A DNA stretch of 7,839 bases from an uncultured Hyphomicrobiales bacterium (GTDB lineage: Bacteria > Pseudomonadota > Alphaproteobacteria > Rhizobiales > Beijerinckiaceae). The stretch's first letter is position 1. The number at the start of each line of letters is the position of its first letter. The position numbers were made by a program, and so were the translations under genes. The notes below the pieces were generated by a model, which saw only the letters and a program-made list of their open reading frames with translations, did no database searches and was not told the origin of the DNA. This document shows, in pieces, positions 1 to 5,485 of this stretch. The stretch is from positions 1 through 7,839 of the forward strand of contig CAIXDD010000214.1 in assembly GCA_903918155.1 (NCBI GenBank), read 5' to 3'.

Positions 1-398
1 AGGCTCAGCGGCACGGTGAGGCCGTGGTCCACTTCCATCTTGTTGACGACGGTCAGGTCGAAATCGTCCTGGATCACCGATTGCGCGATATGGGCGGCGA
101 GTTCGGGATGGCCCTTCACCACCGGCACGGGGCGCGGGCCCCAGCCTTCGTCGGCGGGCTGGAATTCGGCGGCGCAGCCGAGCGCGAAGGTCGGCACGAC
201 GTCGACGGAAAAGGCGGTGGCGTGATCGTTGAAGACGACGATGCACACGTCGGGCTTCACTTTCGCGATCCATTCCTTGGACTTTTCATAACCTGCGAAG
301 ACGCGCTGCCAATAAGGCTCGCCCGTCTTGCCGAGGTCGAGGGCCGCGCCGATGGCGGGCACATGGGAGGTGAGCACTCCTGCGACGATCTTAGCCAT
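1..398 (-). CDS. ligB: Protocatechuate 4,5-dioxygenase beta (catalytic) subunit, partial
   Basis: This is the N-terminal 132 residues of a class III (LigB-type) extradiol dioxygenase; the C-terminus lies beyond the left edge. The family uses non-heme Fe(II) to open the ring of protocatechuate or related catechols (gallate, 3-O-methylgallate) next to the hydroxyls, in the cytoplasm. Seen in the sequence: the start MAKIVAGVLTSHVPAIG places a histidine at residue 12, and FNDHAT gives His59; these match the two iron-ligand histidines of LigB (His12 and His61 in the Sphingobium enzyme). VDHGLTVPL (residues 123-131) is the conserved DHG segment. The third ligand, a glutamate near residue 240, is outside the window. 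The ATG overlaps the end of ligA by 8 nt (ATGGCTAA), so translation is probably coupled. Family is certain; the exact substrate is not, because the specificity-determining C-terminal part is missing. Confidence 0.9.
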   Translation of the reverse strand, partial: MAKIVAGVLTSHVPAIGAALDLGKTGEPYWQRVFAGYEKSKEWIAKVKPDVCIVVFNDHATAFSVDVVPTFALGCAAEFQPADEGWGPRPVPVVKGHPELAAHIAQSVIQDDFDLTVVNKMEVDHGLTVPLS

Positions 399-795
399 TT
401 TTGTTCGCCCATTCCGCCTTGCTGCGATTTCCGTTCGGCGAGCGTCCGCCCGCCAGCATCATGTCGGCGTATTGCTGCTGGGTGGCGCCGGTCATGATGG
501 CCGCCACCTGCTGGAAGGAAAGACCGTCGGTGGCCGCGAGTTTCGCGGTGAAATAAATGTTTCCGCCCAGCTCCAGCATGCGGTTCCACTGCCGCTTGAG
601 GATGGCCTCCGTCTGCTCCGGCGTGAGGTCGAACTGCTTCAGATAGCCCGCCTCGTCGGCCTTGAAGGCGGTCCTGTTGTCGGCCTTGAGAAGCGACATG
701 CAGAACATGTTGACGCCATAGCCCTTGCGGCACTGGTCGGCGTCGAAAACCGTCGTGCCCGGTATGTCCTGATATTCCTTGACCGGCTGGCCCAT
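391..795 (-). CDS. ligA: Protocatechuate 4,5-dioxygenase alpha (small) subunit
   Basis: Small helical subunit of the LigAB dioxygenase. It packs against LigB and covers the active site. The product is 134 residues, close to the roughly 139 of Sphingobium LigA. Recognisable blocks are GTTVFDADQCRKGYGVNMFC (residues 13-32) and GGNIYFTAKLAATDGLSF (77-94), both near-signature for LigA. The frame is open further upstream to 897, but I chose the ATG at 795-793: a strong Shine-Dalgarno (GGAGGGA, minus strand, 803-809) sits 7 nt before it, the upstream extension resembles no LigA, and a TATAAT box lies at 829-834, inside the would-be extension. Its stop TAA lies inside the ligB start. A separate small subunit plus ligB points to a LigAB-type enzyme rather than the fused gallate dioxygenases (DesB/GalA). 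GC is about 53-65% in lines counted, lower than miaA (up to about 77%). Confidence 0.93.
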   Translation of the reverse strand: MGQPVKEYQDIPGTTVFDADQCRKGYGVNMFCMSLLKADNRTAFKADEAGYLKQFDLTPEQTEAILKRQWNRMLELGGNIYFTAKLAATDGLSFQQVAAIMTGATQQQYADMMLAGGRSPNGNRSKAEWANKNG

Positions 796-828
796 GACCG
801 CTTCCCTCCACGCTCGTCTCAATCGCCG

Positions 829-860
829 ATTATATGCCTGAACGCGCACGGGCTGAACAA
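829..860 (-). promoter_or_regulatory. Candidate ligAB promoter
   Basis: Reading on the minus strand, a perfect TATAAT occupies 829-834, about 34 nt upstream of the ligA ATG. The best -35 candidate is TTGTTC at 855-860, but the spacer is then 20 nt, longer than the optimum of 17. A start site near 822 would give a leader of about 26 nt containing the GGAGGGA ribosome site. In this GC-rich window an exact TATAAT is rare, so the -10 call is fairly good. The weak, badly spaced -35 suggests the promoter may need an activator. Inference from motif matches only. Confidence 0.5.
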
Positions 861-867
861 GGCCCGT
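848..867. promoter_or_regulatory. Inverted repeat over the ligAB -35 region; operator or miaA terminator
   Basis: ACGGGC at 848-853 and GCCCGT at 862-867 form a perfect 6-bp inverted repeat with an 8-nt centre. It covers the putative -35 hexamer of ligAB, where an activator or repressor of catabolic operons (LysR, IclR or MarR type) would be expected to bind. It also lies 34 nt past the miaA stop, so a transcription terminator for miaA is the alternative. No T-run follows on the minus strand, which weakens that reading. Confidence 0.35.
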
Positions 868-900
868 CCCGCGCAGGATTGGCCCTGATTGTGACATGAA

Positions 901-1830
901 TCAAGGTTCGTCCCGGCCCCGCGCCAGAGCGAGCGCGACGGTCGCGCCCTCCTGCGGCGCCACGAAACGGAAATCGGGCAATTGGTGGCGGGCGAAGGTC
1001 GCCTGCCGCTTGGCGTAACGGCGCGTGTCGGCCTGGCCGCGCCGCACCGCCTCGTCCTGGCTCGCGCGTCCCGCCAGCCAGTCGATCAGGCCGGGAACGC
1101 CGTGGGCGCGCATCGCCGGCAAGGCGGGATCGAGCCCGCGCGCCATCAGCGCGCGCGCCTCCGCCACGCCGCCCTGCTCCATCATCGCGAGGAAACGCGC
1201 GTCGATGCGCGCGCAAAGCCAGGCGCGCGGCGCGTCGAGAAACAGGCCGCGCCAGGCGCCCGGCGGCAGGATGGGCGCCTGCCGCGCGCCCTGAAAGGCG
1301 GCGAGCGGGCGGCCGGTGGCGGCGAAAACCTCGAGCGCGCGCAGGATGCGCTGGGGATCGGTGGGGCGCAGGCGCGCGGCGGTGAGCGGATCGCAGGCGG
1401 CCAGCCGGGCGTGCAACGCCTGCGGGGAGAGGCCTTGCGCCTGCGCGCGCAGGTCTTCGCGCAGCGCCGCGGGCACGGCGGGAATGTCCGACAGGCCCTG
1501 CGTGAGCGCCTTGAAATACATGCCCGTGCCGCCGACGAAAATGGCGAGGCGGCCATGCGCGCGCGCCTCCTCCAGCGCGGCCTGCGCGTCGGCGAGCCAT
1601 TTGCCGACGGAATAATTCACGCCCGCGTCCACATGGCCGAACAGGCGATGGGGCGCCTGCGCCTCCTCCTCGGGCGAGGGCCGGGCGGTGAGCGTGCGCA
1701 GGTCCGCATAGACCTGCATGGAATCGGCGTTGATCACGACCCCGTCGAGCGCCCGGGCGCAGGCGATCGCCAGAGCGGACTTGCCGCTGGCGGTCGGGCC
1801 TGCGATGAGGAGCGCCTGAACCATATCCAT
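901..1830 (-). CDS. miaA: tRNA dimethylallyltransferase
   Basis: Transfers the dimethylallyl group from DMAPP to N6 of A37 in tRNAs that read codons starting with U; the product is later methylthiolated by MiaB. The protein is about 309 residues, normal for MiaA. Seen: P-loop GPTASGKS (residues 11-18), VINADSMQVY (32-41), the VGGTGMYFKAL block (99-109), DPQRILRALEV (158-168), AHGVPGLI (242-249) and the tRNA-contacting DTRRYAKRQATFARHQ (268-283). Two in-frame ATGs compete (1830 and 1824). The G-rich run before them fits the second slightly better, so the protein could begin two residues later. The frame stays open up to 1938, but that stretch lies antisense to serB and is not MiaA-like. It is divergent from serB with only 42 nt between starts. 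Downstream in the same direction is ligA, 105 nt away and with its own likely promoter. Confidence 0.96.
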   Translation of the reverse strand: MDMVQALLIAGPTASGKSALAIACARALDGVVINADSMQVYADLRTLTARPSPEEEAQAPHRLFGHVDAGVNYSVGKWLADAQAALEEARAHGRLAIFVGGTGMYFKALTQGLSDIPAVPAALREDLRAQAQGLSPQALHARLAACDPLTAARLRPTDPQRILRALEVFAATGRPLAAFQGARQAPILPPGAWRGLFLDAPRAWLCARIDARFLAMMEQGGVAEARALMARGLDPALPAMRAHGVPGLIDWLAGRASQDEAVRRGQADTRRYAKRQATFARHQLPDFRFVAPQEGATVALALARGRDEP

Positions 1831-1872
1831 CCCCCGCCGGCCCCGCGCCGGCGCGCCAGAAGCGGGTCGCAC
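1831..1872. promoter_or_regulatory. Short divergent miaA/serB intergenic region
   Basis: Only 42 nt, almost entirely G and C, separate the two divergent starts. CGCCGG (1835-1840) and CCGGCG (1848-1853) form a 6-bp inverted repeat with a 7-nt loop. I see no recognisable -35/-10 pair for either gene, so the promoters probably extend into the opposing coding regions. Confidence 0.3.
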
Positions 1873-2796
1873 GTGCAAGACTTCATCGCAACCCTCATCG
1901 CCGCGCCCGGCGCCGCCATCGCCCCCGCGCTTGCGCAAAAGGCCGCCGCCGTCCTGCCCGAAGGCCGCCTCGAGCGCTGGCTTGCGCCCGGCGAAGCGGT
2001 GGACCTGGCCTTTTCAGCAGCTGCGGGCCTCGACGCGCGCGGGCCGCTTGAGCGCAGCTTTCTGGCGACCGCCGCCCAGCGCCTGCGCGCCGCGCTGGAA
2101 GGCGCCGCCGTGGACGTGGTGGCCCAGCGCGCCGCCGACCGGCGCCGCAAATTGCTCCTCGCCGACATGGATTCCACCATGATCGGGCAGGAATGCATCG
2201 ACGAACTCGCCGATTTCGTGGGCATGAAAGCCCATGTCGCCGCCATCACCGAACGCGCCATGCGCGGCGAGATCGCCTTCGAGCCGGCGCTGCGCGAGCG
2301 CGTGGCGCTGCTCAAGGGGCTGGAGGAGAAGGTCGTCGACACCGTGATCGCCGAGCGCATCACGCTCACGCCGGGCGGCCGGCAGCTCATCCAGACCATG
2401 CGCGCCCATGGCGCCCACACCGCCCTCGTCTCCGGCGGCTTCACCTTGTTCACGACGCGCATCGCCGAGAAGATCGGCTTCCACGAGAACCGCGCCAATG
2501 TGCTGGAAGTGGAGGCCGGCAAATTCGCCGGCCGCGTGCGCGAGCCCATTCTCGGCAAGGAGGCCAAGCTCGCCTCGCTGATCGAATTGCGCGAGGCCCA
2601 CAAGCTCGCCCCCCATGAGACGATGGCCGTGGGCGACGGTGCCAATGATCTGGCCATGCTGGGCGAGGCGGGACTGGGCGTCGCCTTCCACGCCAAGCCC
2701 GCCGTGGCGGAGGCCGCCCATGCGCGCATCGACCATGGCGACCTCACCGCGCTCCTGTTCGCGCAGGGCTATGCGCGCGACGATTTCGCAAGCTGA
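1873..2796 (+). CDS. serB: Phosphoserine phosphatase
   Basis: Last step of serine synthesis: hydrolysis of O-phospho-L-serine to serine in the cytoplasm. It is a HAD-superfamily enzyme of 307 residues. Residues 1 to about 85 (VQDFIATLIA onward) match the N-terminal regulatory, ACT-like part of alphaproteobacterial SerB. The catalytic part shows motif I ADMDST (nucleophile D98, acid/base D100), the substrate glutamate in GQECIDE (E107), motif II VSGGFT (S187), the motif III lysine in GKEAK (K230) and motif IV GDGANDL (D255, D259). I chose the GTG at 1873 because no ATG exists near the expected N-terminus and this start yields the usual family length. The frame is open far upstream, but that part is antisense to miaA. 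No strong ribosome site precedes the GTG, which may mean modest translation. plsC follows after 12 nt. Confidence 0.95.
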   Translation: MQDFIATLIAAPGAAIAPALAQKAAAVLPEGRLERWLAPGEAVDLAFSAAAGLDARGPLERSFLATAAQRLRAALEGAAVDVVAQRAADRRRKLLLADMDSTMIGQECIDELADFVGMKAHVAAITERAMRGEIAFEPALRERVALLKGLEEKVVDTVIAERITLTPGGRQLIQTMRAHGAHTALVSGGFTLFTTRIAEKIGFHENRANVLEVEAGKFAGRVREPILGKEAKLASLIELREAHKLAPHETMAVGDGANDLAMLGEAGLGVAFHAKPAVAEAAHARIDHGDLTALLFAQGYARDDFAS

Positions 2797-2808
2797 GGGC
2801 GCCCCGCC

Positions 2809-3534
2809 ATGGTCCTCCTCAAACGTCTGCCGCTTCTCGTCTTCGGGCCCGCGCTCTTCGTCTTTCTGGGCGTCGCGCCGCTGTTCTTCAAACATACGCC
2901 CGAATTCCGGCAGACCTATTGGCGCTGGATCAAGCGGGGATTGCGCGTCGTCCTGCGCTTGCTGAGCATCGAGGTGCGCGTGTCGCCGCAATCGCTGCAA
3001 CGGCTGATGGAGGACCAGAACAGCGTCATCGCCGCCAATCACAAGAGCCATCTCGACGTCGTCGCGCTGCTGTCGATCATGCCCGACGAGAAATGGGTGA
3101 CCTTCTCGCCCAAGGTGGAATTGTACAAGATCCCCTTCTTCGCGCGCGGCTTCACGGCCGCCGGCTGCATTCCCATCGACCGCGACAATCCCCGCGCCGC
3201 GCTGCGCACGCTCATCAAGGCGGTGTCGGAAAAGCCCGCGCGGGAATCCCTGATCCTGTTTCCCGAAGGCACGCGCTGGCGCGGCGAGGGCGTGGGCCCC
3301 TTCAAGGCCGGCGTGATGCTGGTCGCCAAGGCGCAGAAGCGCAGCGTGCGGCCGATCTGCATTCACGGCAGCGACAAGCTTCTTCCGCCGGGCTCCGCCT
3401 GGCCGAAGATCGGCGCGATCACGATCGAGGTCCTGCCGTCCTTCACGCCCGACGAAGCGTCGACGGACGAAAATCTCGCGCGCCTGCAGCGCCAAGTCGC
3501 CGAGGCCCATGAGCGGCTCGACGCGCAGACCTGA
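2809..3534 (+). CDS. 1-acyl-sn-glycerol-3-phosphate acyltransferase (PlsC family)
   Basis: Predicted to transfer an acyl chain to lysophosphatidic acid, giving phosphatidic acid at the inner face of the cytoplasmic membrane. It has 241 residues, typical of the PlsC family. A hydrophobic N-terminal segment (about residues 7-27) would anchor it. Acyltransferase motif I is NHKSHLD (77-83, the NHx4D type), motif II is GCIPIDRDN (119-127), motif III is LFPEGTRWRGEG (150-161) and motif IV is near VRPICI (180-185). Its ATG lies 12 nt after the serB stop, with GAGGG about 9 nt upstream, so it is probably co-transcribed with serB. Related acyltransferases work on ornithine lipids (OlsA) or other lysolipids. 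The motifs do not exclude those, so I leave the symbol empty. It converges on the metal-binding gene that follows. Confidence 0.88.
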   Translation: MVLLKRLPLLVFGPALFVFLGVAPLFFKHTPEFRQTYWRWIKRGLRVVLRLLSIEVRVSPQSLQRLMEDQNSVIAANHKSHLDVVALLSIMPDEKWVTFSPKVELYKIPFFARGFTAAGCIPIDRDNPRAALRTLIKAVSEKPARESLILFPEGTRWRGEGVGPFKAGVMLVAKAQKRSVRPICIHGSDKLLPPGSAWPKIGAITIEVLPSFTPDEASTDENLARLQRQVAEAHERLDAQT

Positions 3535-3557
3535 CGAGGCGGACCCGAAGACAGGTC
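3528..3557. terminator. Weak inverted repeat between convergent genes
   Basis: GACCTG (3528-3533, overlapping the plsC stop) and CAGGTC (3552-3557) form a 6-bp inverted repeat with an 18-nt loop in the 32-nt gap where plsC and the metal-binding gene converge. The loop is long and no T-run follows on either strand, so an intrinsic terminator is doubtful. It is listed because it is the only structure seen there. Confidence 0.15.
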
Positions 3558-3566
3558 AAGAGACGC

Positions 3567-3782
3567 TCAGGCCGCCACGCTCGCCGCATAGCCGCCCGCG
3601 GAGATCGCGGCGGCGAGTTCGGGCGCGGGCACGCGCGTGCTGGCGTCGAGCCGACCCGTGGCGAGGTCGATCTTCACCTCCGCCTCCGCGTCCTGGCGCT
3701 TCACGAGACGCGTGACGGCGTTGACGCAGCCCATGCAGGTCATGCCCTTCACGTCGAGCGCGATGGTCTTGCGTTCGCTCAT
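3567..3782 (-). CDS. Heavy-metal-associated (HMA) domain protein, CopZ-like
   Basis: A 71-residue protein consisting of a single HMA domain. The metal motif is GMTCMGC (residues 13-19; Cys16 and Cys19), and the pattern around it (IALDVKGMTCMGCVNAVTRLV, then EVKIDLATGRL) follows the beta-alpha-beta ferredoxin-like fold of copper chaperones. The family binds Cu(I), and sometimes Zn or other soft metals, and hands it to P-type ATPases. No ATPase is in the window, so the partner is unknown. The N-terminus is cytosolic in type, with no signal peptide. Its ATG overlaps the stop of the upstream Rid-family gene (ATGA), and an internal Shine-Dalgarno (GGGAG) lies about 8 nt before it, so translation is likely coupled. 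The family is clear; the symbol copZ would over-claim. Confidence 0.88.
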   Translation of the reverse strand: MSERKTIALDVKGMTCMGCVNAVTRLVKRQDAEAEVKIDLATGRLDASTRVPAPELAAAISAGGYAASVAA

Positions 3783-4183
3783 GCGTCGGCTCCCTTGTCT
3801 TCGCGCACCGCCTCGCCTTCGATCTCGAGCAGGAAACCGGGATTGGCGAGCGCGGGAACGATGAGAAACGTGCTGGCGGGCGTATGGGTCCCCAGCTTGC
3901 GGGCGCGCACCTGCCGCACGGCCGCGATCTCTTCGGGCCGCGCGCAATAGACGACCAGCTTCACGAGGTCCTTCGGCTCCATGCCGGCGGCGGCGAGCAC
4001 GGCGAACAGATTGTCGAAGACCTGTTCGGCCTGCGCCTCCATGCCCTCGCGCAACACGCCCTCGGCGCTCATGCCGACCTGGCCCGAAATGATGAGCCGG
4101 CGCGCCTGCGCGTTCACGAGCACCCCTTGCGCGTAATTCGGACCGGGCTTGGGGACGGAGGGCGGATTGAGAAAGACGGCCAT
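3779..4183 (-). CDS. RidA/YjgF/UK114 family protein lacking the catalytic arginine
   Basis: A 134-residue Rid-family protein; these form trimers with inter-subunit clefts. Family features are FLNPPSVPKP near the start, ISGQVGMSAEG (32-42), QVFDNLFAVLAAAGM (54-68), DLVKLVVYC (72-80) and the C-terminal LLEIEGEAV (118-126). True RidA deaminates reactive enamine/imine intermediates using an arginine in PARSC (Arg105 in E. coli). Here the segment reads TPASTFLIV (101-109), with serine at that place, so classical RidA imine deaminase activity is not expected. It fits the Arg-less Rid subfamilies, whose roles are poorly known. The last four bases overlap the HMA gene. The start at 4183 has a weak AGG about 5 nt upstream and gives the usual family N-terminus. 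A candidate promoter lies just upstream. Confidence 0.9.
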   Translation of the reverse strand: MAVFLNPPSVPKPGPNYAQGVLVNAQARRLIISGQVGMSAEGVLREGMEAQAEQVFDNLFAVLAAAGMEPKDLVKLVVYCARPEEIAAVRQVRARKLGTHTPASTFLIVPALANPGFLLEIEGEAVREDKGADA

Positions 4184-4213
4184 GGGACCTGACGCGTTTG
4201 AACGGGTGGAGGA

Positions 4214-4242
4214 GATATAGGTTTGGCAAGGGACGGGCGCAA
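4214..4242 (-). promoter_or_regulatory. Candidate promoter of the Rid/HMA unit
   Basis: On the minus strand, TTGCGC (4237-4242) and TATATC (4214-4219) are separated by exactly 17 nt, a sigma70-like arrangement. A start near 4207 would leave a leader of about 24 nt before the Rid-family ATG at 4183. The AT-rich -10 stands out from the surrounding GC-rich sequence. Confidence 0.45.
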
Positions 4243-4249
4243 TCGCCCG
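4234..4249. repeat. Perfect hairpin overlapping the Rid/HMA -35 box
   Basis: CGGGCG (4234-4239), loop CAAT, CGCCCG (4244-4249): a perfect 6-bp stem with a 4-nt loop. It could end tctC transcription, although no T-run follows on that strand. It could instead be an operator, because it covers the -35 hexamer proposed for the Rid/HMA unit. Confidence 0.4.
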
Positions 4250-4265
4250 GCCCCTTTCGCGCGGC

Positions 4266-4298
4266 CTCTTGCGCGGTCTCTTGCGCGATGTAACGCGC
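4266..4298. repeat. Short direct repeat and small hairpin downstream of tctC
   Basis: CTCTTGCGCG occurs at 4266-4275 and again at 4278-4287, a 12-nt period. The second copy ends in GCGCG (4283-4287), which pairs with CGCGC (4294-4298) over a 6-nt loop. This lies a few bases past the tctC stop. It may contribute to 3'-end formation, but no T-run is present and the function is unknown. Confidence 0.3.
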
Positions 4299-4304
4299 GC
4301 CGCC

Positions 4305-5351
4305 TCAATCGCCGTGGATCGCCTTTTTGGTGCGCGCGATGATGGCCGGCGGCGAGGCGTAGACGCGCGCCACCACCTTTTGCACCTCTTCCCCGCTCAC
4401 CGCATCCACGTCGAGCCGCGCCCTTTGCGCCTCCCCGCGCAAGTCGGCGTCCGCCATGGTCGCGCTGAAAGCCTGACGCAAGGCGGCCACGCGATCCTGC
4501 GGGGTTTCGGGCGCGACCACATAGGGCCGGCCGAACCGGGACTGGCTGAAGAACAGGTCGAGCATGGCGCGCTCGTCCGCGCCGGCGGCGAAGGAATGGG
4601 CGAGCGGCACGCCCTGCGCGTTCAGATCGGGATGGCCCTTGTCATGGGTCTGCACGATCACGCGCACGGAGCCGTTCGAAAACCATCCCGGCTGCGTCAC
4701 CGAGATCGACGGCCAGGCGAGGCCGCAGGCGCCCTGCGCCTCGCCGCGCTCGATGGCCAGCGAGATTTCGCGGCTGCCGGGATAGCCGGTGACAATCCTG
4801 AATTTCGCGCCCAGCACCGTATTCATCACGGCGGGATAATCGCTGGTCGAGCTGGACTGGCTCGCCGCCATGACGATCTCCTTCGACAGCGCGTCCTGAA
4901 AAGTCCGCACGGGCGAATCCGCGCGCGCGATGCAGATGTAGATGTCGTCGTTGGCGCTGCCCAGATAGATGGATTTCGACGGATCGTGCTTGATCGGCGT
5001 CTTGCCCAGCAGCGGCTCCAGAACCACGCCCGACTGAAAGGCGCCGATGACCGTGCCGTCCTTGGGGGCGACGTTATAGACGTAATTGGCGGCGACATTG
5101 CTTCCCGCGCCCGGCATGTTCTGCACCAGCAGGCTCGGCCCGCCGGGAATATGCTTGTGCATGTGGCGCGCGATCAGCCGCGCATAAGTGTCATAGCCCC
5201 CGCCCGGCGACGAGCCCACGACGATGGTGATCTGCTTGCCCTTGTAGAAAGCGGCTGCGTCCTGCGCGCGCGCTGCGCCTGCGGCCGCCAGCGCGGCGGC
5301 GCCCGCCAATGAGGCTGCGAAAAAGACCGCGGTCCTGCCCTGCTGCGTCAT
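4305..5351 (-). CDS. TctC/Bug-family periplasmic solute-binding protein
   Basis: Extracytoplasmic receptor of the tripartite tricarboxylate transporter (TTT) family. Such proteins bind carboxylates (citrate, dicarboxylates, aromatic acids, nicotinate and others) and deliver them to TctAB membrane proteins. It has 348 residues including a signal peptide: a short basic start, a hydrophobic run (about residues 8-27) and a likely cleavage after ARA at 29. Typical family blocks follow: QITIVVGSSPGGGYDTYARL (40-59), the ligand-loop NMPGAGSN (78-85) and NVAPKDGTVIG (93-103). A strong GGGAGGGA run (minus strand, 5355-5362) sits just before the ATG. No tctA or tctB is in the window, so it is an orphan receptor here; such orphans are common in this family. 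Lines I counted from its middle are about 58-63% GC, below miaA. The ligand cannot be read from the sequence. Confidence 0.92.
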   Translation of the reverse strand: MTQQGRTAVFFAASLAGAAALAAAGAARAQDAAAFYKGKQITIVVGSSPGGGYDTYARLIARHMHKHIPGGPSLLVQNMPGAGSNVAANYVYNVAPKDGTVIGAFQSGVVLEPLLGKTPIKHDPSKSIYLGSANDDIYICIARADSPVRTFQDALSKEIVMAASQSSSTSDYPAVMNTVLGAKFRIVTGYPGSREISLAIERGEAQGACGLAWPSISVTQPGWFSNGSVRVIVQTHDKGHPDLNAQGVPLAHSFAAGADERAMLDLFFSQSRFGRPYVVAPETPQDRVAALRQAFSATMADADLRGEAQRARLDVDAVSGEEVQKVVARVYASPPAIIARTKKAIHGD

Positions 5352-5386
5352 CGTTCCCTCCCTCTTTTCACGGGAGCCTAGCCGCT

Positions 5387-5401
5387 CGCGCGCGCGCGCG
5401 C
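5387..5401. repeat. Alternating CG tract
   Basis: Fifteen bases of strict CG alternation, (CG)7 plus C, lie 36 nt upstream of the tctC start in the region shared with the divergent HAD gene. Such tracts can adopt Z-DNA under negative supercoiling and are prone to slippage. Whether it matters for tctC expression is unknown. Confidence 0.6.
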
Positions 5402-5418
5402 CAGACGCCTCGAAGGTC

Positions 5419-5442
5419 GCCGATCGGGCCGCCGATCGGGCC
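5419..5442. repeat. Two tandem 12-bp repeats with palindromic cores, possible operator
   Basis: GCCGATCGGGCC is repeated perfectly and without gap at 5419-5430 and 5431-5442. Each copy contains the 8-bp palindrome CCGATCGG (5421-5428 and 5433-5440), with centres 12 bp apart. The pair lies 8 bp before a TTGACA box (5451) that probably serves the HAD gene, and about 70 bp upstream of the tctC start on the other strand. Position and symmetry suggest a binding site for a dimeric regulator acting on one or both genes. This is inference; no regulator gene is visible nearby. Confidence 0.5.
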
Positions 5443-5450
5443 GGCTGCGC

Positions 5451-5479
5451 TTGACACCCCCGCCCCCGCCCCTTAGCGC
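5451..5479 (+). promoter_or_regulatory. Candidate HAD-gene promoter, possibly leaderless
   Basis: TTGACA at 5451-5456 is an exact -35 consensus. At a 16-17 nt spacing the -10 position reads TTAGCG or TAGCGC (5473-5479), a poor match. The start site implied by this spacing falls at 5485-5486, on the A of the HAD start codon, and no Shine-Dalgarno precedes that ATG. Both facts fit a leaderless mRNA. Confidence 0.4.
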
Positions 5480-5485
5480 CTGCGC

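Noticed and set aside
796..897. N-terminal extension of ligA to an ATG at 897
   Set aside because: It would include the TATAAT box and the ribosome site at 803-809, and the residues do not resemble LigA.
982..1872. Long plus-strand frame upstream of serB, continuous with it (604 codons in all)
   Set aside because: It is the antisense shadow of miaA, which carries all MiaA motifs. GC-rich codon use suppresses stops on the other strand, and the arginine/alanine/glycine-rich translation has no recognisable domain.
2014..3510. Minus-strand frame of 498 codons across serB and plsC
   Set aside because: Antisense to two well-supported genes. The translation is low-complexity and spans two unrelated genes, so it is a composition artefact.
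4269..5312. Plus-strand frame of 347 codons opposite tctC
   Set aside because: tctC has a signal peptide, family motifs and a strong ribosome site; the plus-strand frame has none.
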